Source of the DNA: Pirellula staleyi DSM 6068
Lineage (GTDB): Bacteria > Planctomycetota > Planctomycetia > Pirellulales > Pirellulaceae
NCBI GenBank assembly: GCA_945875845.1
Contig: CAMCMB010000080.1
Coordinates: 1 to 32,851 of the forward strand
Length of the DNA stretch: 32,851 nt
Direction of reading: 5' to 3'
The notes under the pieces were generated by a model. The model was not told the DNA's origin and ran no database searches. It saw nothing but the letters and a program-made list of their open reading frames with translations. The position numbers and the translations under genes were made by a program. Shown here in pieces: positions 30,444 to 32,851 of this stretch (positions are counted from its first letter, which is position 1; each line of letters begins with the position of its first letter).

Positions 30444-30583
30444 AAGCTCGGCAGGAGCCTCGCACCACCCCTCTAAACATGTTTTCCTCGACTTTGCCCA
30501 ATCCATTCGTTGCCTGGGAGGGTGAGGCTCCTGCCGAACCATGGCGTATTAAGCTCGGCAGGAGCCTCGCCCTCCCATTTTTT
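30444..30583. repeat. Cluster of three GCTCGGCAGGAGCCTCGC units, two as an inverted pair
   Basis: Copy at 30444-30470 (forward), then 30516-30540 (reverse: GGGAGGGTGAGGCTCCTGCC, GAACC) and 30551-30577 (forward). The last two form a long hairpin: TGAGGCTCCTGCCGA pairs with TCGGCAGGAGCCTCG around a ~14-nt loop. It lies between convergent genes (ends 30367 and 30631) and probably acts as a shared transcription stop. Confidence 0.85.
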
Positions 30584-30630
30584 CCATTGATTGGCTTCGG
30601 TCCCAAAGCGACCATCCCCCCCGAGTTTTT

Positions 30631-31497
30631 CTATGTCTTGGCTTGGCTTGATCGCCAGCTTGTTAACTCATCTTCTCGCAACTGCAATCGTTCGATTCGA
30701 ACCGCTTTGCCTGTTGCCGGATCCGCATCAAACCAAGTCGCCGAAAGTCGGATGTCTCCCGTTGCGACGTGGAAGGAATTGGGGTCGAAGGAAAGCGTTG
30801 TGTTGAGCACGGGTTCAATGGCTCGTCCAAGAATGCTCTCGTATGGGCCTGTCATTCCAACATCGCATTGAAAGGCAGTTCCGCCTGGTAAAATCTGCTC
30901 ATCCGCAGTCGGCACGTGCGTATGCGTTCCAAGGACAGCCGTCACCCGACCATCGAGAAAGCGGCCCATGGCTTGCTTGTCGCTTGTCGCCTCGGCATGC
31001 ATATCGCAAAAACGGATTCGAACTTCCGCCGCCAGGCCTTCAAGAACTCGCGATACTGCAGCAAATGGACAGTCGACAGGCCGCATAAAGACGCGTCCCA
31101 AAAGACTGATGACCGCCACAGGGATTCCGCCTGCTGTGTGGACAATGCAATGATCGTGGCCGGGTGCCGCTGCGGGAAAGTTCGCTGGTTTGACAATATT
31201 GGAAGCGGACACCAAGGTCGATGAGATCTCTTTCTTGCGATAGATGTGATCTCCGAGCGTGATGGCATCCACACCCGACTCGATTAGTTTTTTGTATTGG
31301 GCGTTGGTTAAACCAGCCCCATCCGCCGCGTTCTCAGCATTCACGATGACGAGGTCCGCGTTCAGCACTTCGCGAAGCCACGCGACAGAGTCACACACGA
31401 TGGACATACCCGGCTTGCCAACAACATCACCCACGAAAATGATTCGAACATGGTTAGGATCTTTGGCATGGTCAGGATTTTTGGGCGGTCTCGTCAT
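30631..31497 (-). CDS. ymdB: YmdB/TIGR00282-family metallophosphoesterase
   Basis: 288 residues. Calcineurin-like phosphoesterase; characterised YmdB hydrolyses cyclic nucleotides such as 2',3'-cAMP and affects biofilm and RNA turnover. Metal-ligand motifs: IIFVGDVVGKPG, VNAENAADG, TLGDHIYRKKE, GTHTHVPTADEQILPGGTAF and QCDVGMTGPYESILG. In TLGDHIY the residue usually written N in GNH is D, which may be a lineage substitution. The first 16 residues (Pro/Asp/His-rich) are not conserved and GTG 31449 could be the true start. It is divergent from the glycosyltransferase gene; 127 bp lie between the starts. Confidence 0.88.
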   Translation of the reverse strand: MTRPPKNPDHAKDPNHVRIIFVGDVVGKPGMSIVCDSVAWLREVLNADLVIVNAENAADGAGLTNAQYKKLIESGVDAITLGDHIYRKKEISSTLVSASNIVKPANFPAAAPGHDHCIVHTAGGIPVAVISLLGRVFMRPVDCPFAAVSRVLEGLAAEVRIRFCDMHAEATSDKQAMGRFLDGRVTAVLGTHTHVPTADEQILPGGTAFQCDVGMTGPYESILGRAIEPVLNTTLSFDPNSFHVATGDIRLSATWFDADPATGKAVRIERLQLREDELTSWRSSQAKT

Positions 31498-31556
31498 CTC
31501 GTTCTATCCGGAAAGTGCTGCGATGTGTTTTAGGCTAGAATCGGACTCGAAAGCAA

Positions 31557-31596
31557 ATCCTCACCGGACAGATTGCGCTGTTCCGCTGCAAAGTGT
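31557..31596. repeat. Interspersed 'CTCACCGGACAGATTGCGCTG' unit
   Basis: ATCCTCACCGGACAGATTGC, GCTGTTCC and AAAGTG resemble 13254-13294 closely, with a gap of a few bases inside. It lies in the divergent region between the phosphoesterase and the glycosyltransferase. Confidence 0.65.
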
Positions 31597-31624
31597 TCAG
31601 AATATCCGAAAACAACCTTAAAGG

Positions 31625-32785
31625 ATGGCGGTCGACCAATTGAAAGAGCAGCAGTCTAACGAAATCCTGAAGGGCGTGGTACCCAAACGCATCCTGCTCT
31701 TTATTCATTCAATGCAAGGTGGGGGATCGGAACGGCAATTGAGTTATCTTGCCAATGAACTTGCGACCCGTTCCGAATTGACTCTCGTAACCCTCGACCA
31801 CGCAGGACAGGACAACTATCCACTCGATCGAACCATCGAACGACTTGGACTCGGTTTAATGGCGACCAACAGAGGTTTGGTTCGCGGCGTTTTGGCAAAC
31901 CTCAATCGCATTCGTGCTCTGCGTAAACACATATCGACTTGGAAACCGCAACTTGTCATCAGCTTTTGCGATTCCAACAATATCCTTGCTCTTGCCGCTT
32001 GCCCTCGAACGATTCCCGTTATCATTTCCGAACGAAGCGACCCACGGCTTCAACGGCTCAGTCGATTTTGGGAAGGCATGCGGCGGTACACTTACCCCAA
32101 GTGCCACACATGTGTTGTTCAAACCAGCCAAGTCGGTGAATACCTGCAATCCAAACGGCTAGTCCGTCGCAATCAATGGGTCGTCATTCCATCTGCAATG
32201 AAGTCGCCTGCGATCGACTTGGTTGCCTGCGAGCGACAGCGTGAGGCCGCCGAGCCAAAAACACTCGTGTATGTTGGGCGTCTTTCGAAGGAAAAGCGGG
32301 TTGATCGCTTGTTGTACGCTTGGGCAGGCTTGCAAAAACATCACAATCAATGGAGTCTCAATATTGTGGGCGATGGTGCGGAACGCTCGATGTTGCAGGA
32401 TCTTGCTCGCAACCTCGGCGTCTCCAACTCCGTGGTTTGGTCACTCTGGAGCGACAATGTTTGGAATTCGCTTCGACGAGCCAACGCGTATTGCCTCGTC
32501 AGCCAGTACGAAGGCTTTCCGCAATCGATGCTGGAAGCGATGGCGGCAGGCCTTCCGGTGGCCGTGATGGACTGCAGTCCCGCCATCCGACAAACGATCA
32601 CGGACGGCGTTGACGGATTAGTCATATCGAGCGAAGGACAAACGGCAGCGGTGCTAGACCGGCTGCTTTCGAATCCAGAGCTTCGCTTGTCCCTTGGTAA
32701 AAACGCCGCGAGCCGAGCACGCGATTTCGAATGGTCCAATATCGCTCTGCTTTGGCTACATGCAATCTATCCAGGAATGGATTAG
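31625..32785 (+). CDS. GT4-family glycosyltransferase
   Basis: 386 residues. GT-B fold retaining glycosyltransferase that transfers a sugar from an NDP-sugar to an envelope polysaccharide or lipid precursor. N-terminal acceptor domain: RILLFIHSMQGGGSERQLSY with the GGxER-type motif, then ISFCDSNNILAL and VIISERSDPR. C-terminal donor domain: LVYVGRLSKEKRVDRLLYAW, NIVGDGAERSMLQDLA and the EX7E motif YEGFPQSMLEAMAAGLPVAV, closing with DFEWSNIALLWL. It belongs to the group with GalNAc-type 'GGAER' transferases. The donor and acceptor are not predictable, and no polysaccharide cluster is in view. The sequence AAAGG immediately before ATG is too close to serve as a ribosome-binding site. Confidence 0.9.
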   Translation: MAVDQLKEQQSNEILKGVVPKRILLFIHSMQGGGSERQLSYLANELATRSELTLVTLDHAGQDNYPLDRTIERLGLGLMATNRGLVRGVLANLNRIRALRKHISTWKPQLVISFCDSNNILALAACPRTIPVIISERSDPRLQRLSRFWEGMRRYTYPKCHTCVVQTSQVGEYLQSKRLVRRNQWVVIPSAMKSPAIDLVACERQREAAEPKTLVYVGRLSKEKRVDRLLYAWAGLQKHHNQWSLNIVGDGAERSMLQDLARNLGVSNSVVWSLWSDNVWNSLRRANAYCLVSQYEGFPQSMLEAMAAGLPVAVMDCSPAIRQTITDGVDGLVISSEGQTAAVLDRLLSNPELRLSLGKNAASRARDFEWSNIALLWLHAIYPGMD

Positions 32786-32798
32786 AATAAAGGCGAAG

Positions 32799-32851
32799 CG
32801 GGAGGGCGAGGCTCCTGCCGAGCTTACGACACAATGGCTCGGCAGGAGCCT
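32799..32851. repeat. Inverted pair of GCTCGGCAGGAGCCTCGC units at the window end
   Basis: GGGAGGGCGAGGCTCCTGCC then GAGCTT (reverse copy) and GCTCGGCAGGAGCCT (forward, cut by the window end), separated by ACGACACAATG. Same unit as at 12885-12920 and 30444-30583, again directly downstream of a gene. Confidence 0.85.

Overview
The window looks like a chromosomal segment of a planctomycete, most likely of the Pirellulales/Rhodopirellula type. The evidence is a DUF1559 pseudopilin-like protein with an FTLVELLVVIAIIGILVGLL N-terminus, a second DUF1559-like protein with a zinc ribbon, planctomycete-style secreted c-type cytochromes, a PQQ dehydrogenase with an embedded cytochrome domain, an S9 peptidase with a VHL-like insert, a bacterial formaldehyde-activating enzyme (H4MPT C1 pathway), a Hanks-type Ser/Thr kinase, and intergenic regions filled with mosaic palindromic repeats. 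There is no phage, CRISPR array or recognised transposase. Nothing here could be checked against a database; family calls rest on motifs and remembered family patterns.

Layout. 1-476: end of a possible acyltransferase gene, then a repeat island. 564-5711: Tat-exported PhoD-like phosphatase, Cys-rich membrane protein behind a short leader ORF, secreted di-haem cytochrome, DUF1559 protein. 5741-6146: 4.5-copy tandem array of a 90/91-bp hairpin unit. 6353-9535: tight four-gene unit (small exported protein, PaaI-type thioesterase, asparagine-synthase-like PP-loop enzyme, radical SAM enzyme resembling archaeosine-pathway RaSEA). 9850-10581: deoC. 10986-11660: decayed TlpA-like gene between short repeats. 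11801-14360: fabH (minus) and an NRDE/TANGO2 protein. 14481-16316: Gly/Met-rich exported protein (minus) and fae (plus), followed by a structured non-coding stretch. 16781-18436: BtaB-like methyltransferase and zinc-ribbon DUF1559-like protein. 18964-22355: PDZ-like protein, Ser/Thr kinase with a duplicated activation segment, ABC ATPase without a permease. 22405-26164 (minus): S9 peptidase followed by a metallopeptidase gene that has lost its 5' end. 26285-28366: PQQ dehydrogenase. 28554-28847: broken small gene, then tRNA-Ser(UGA) bracketed by identical 16-bp palindromes. 29324-32785: TlpA-like thioredoxin lipoprotein, YmdB-type phosphoesterase (minus), GT4 glycosyltransferase; the window closes in another inverted repeat.

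Intergenic DNA is dominated by recurring modules: a ~118-bp MITE-like element with about 18-bp terminal inverted repeats, a ~95-bp 'GGGCGAGACGCCC' module often placed beside it, and a GCTCGGCAGGAGCCTCGC palindromic unit. These modules alter apparent gene starts (PhoD, FabH) and sit close to the decayed genes, so they are a main source of local rearrangement. The most interesting observations are the AsnB-like/radical SAM gene pair, the activation-loop duplication with only synonymous differences between copies, the truncated two-module metallopeptidase, the tRNA-Ser bracketed by 16-bp palindromes at a gene breakpoint, and the MITE-like family.
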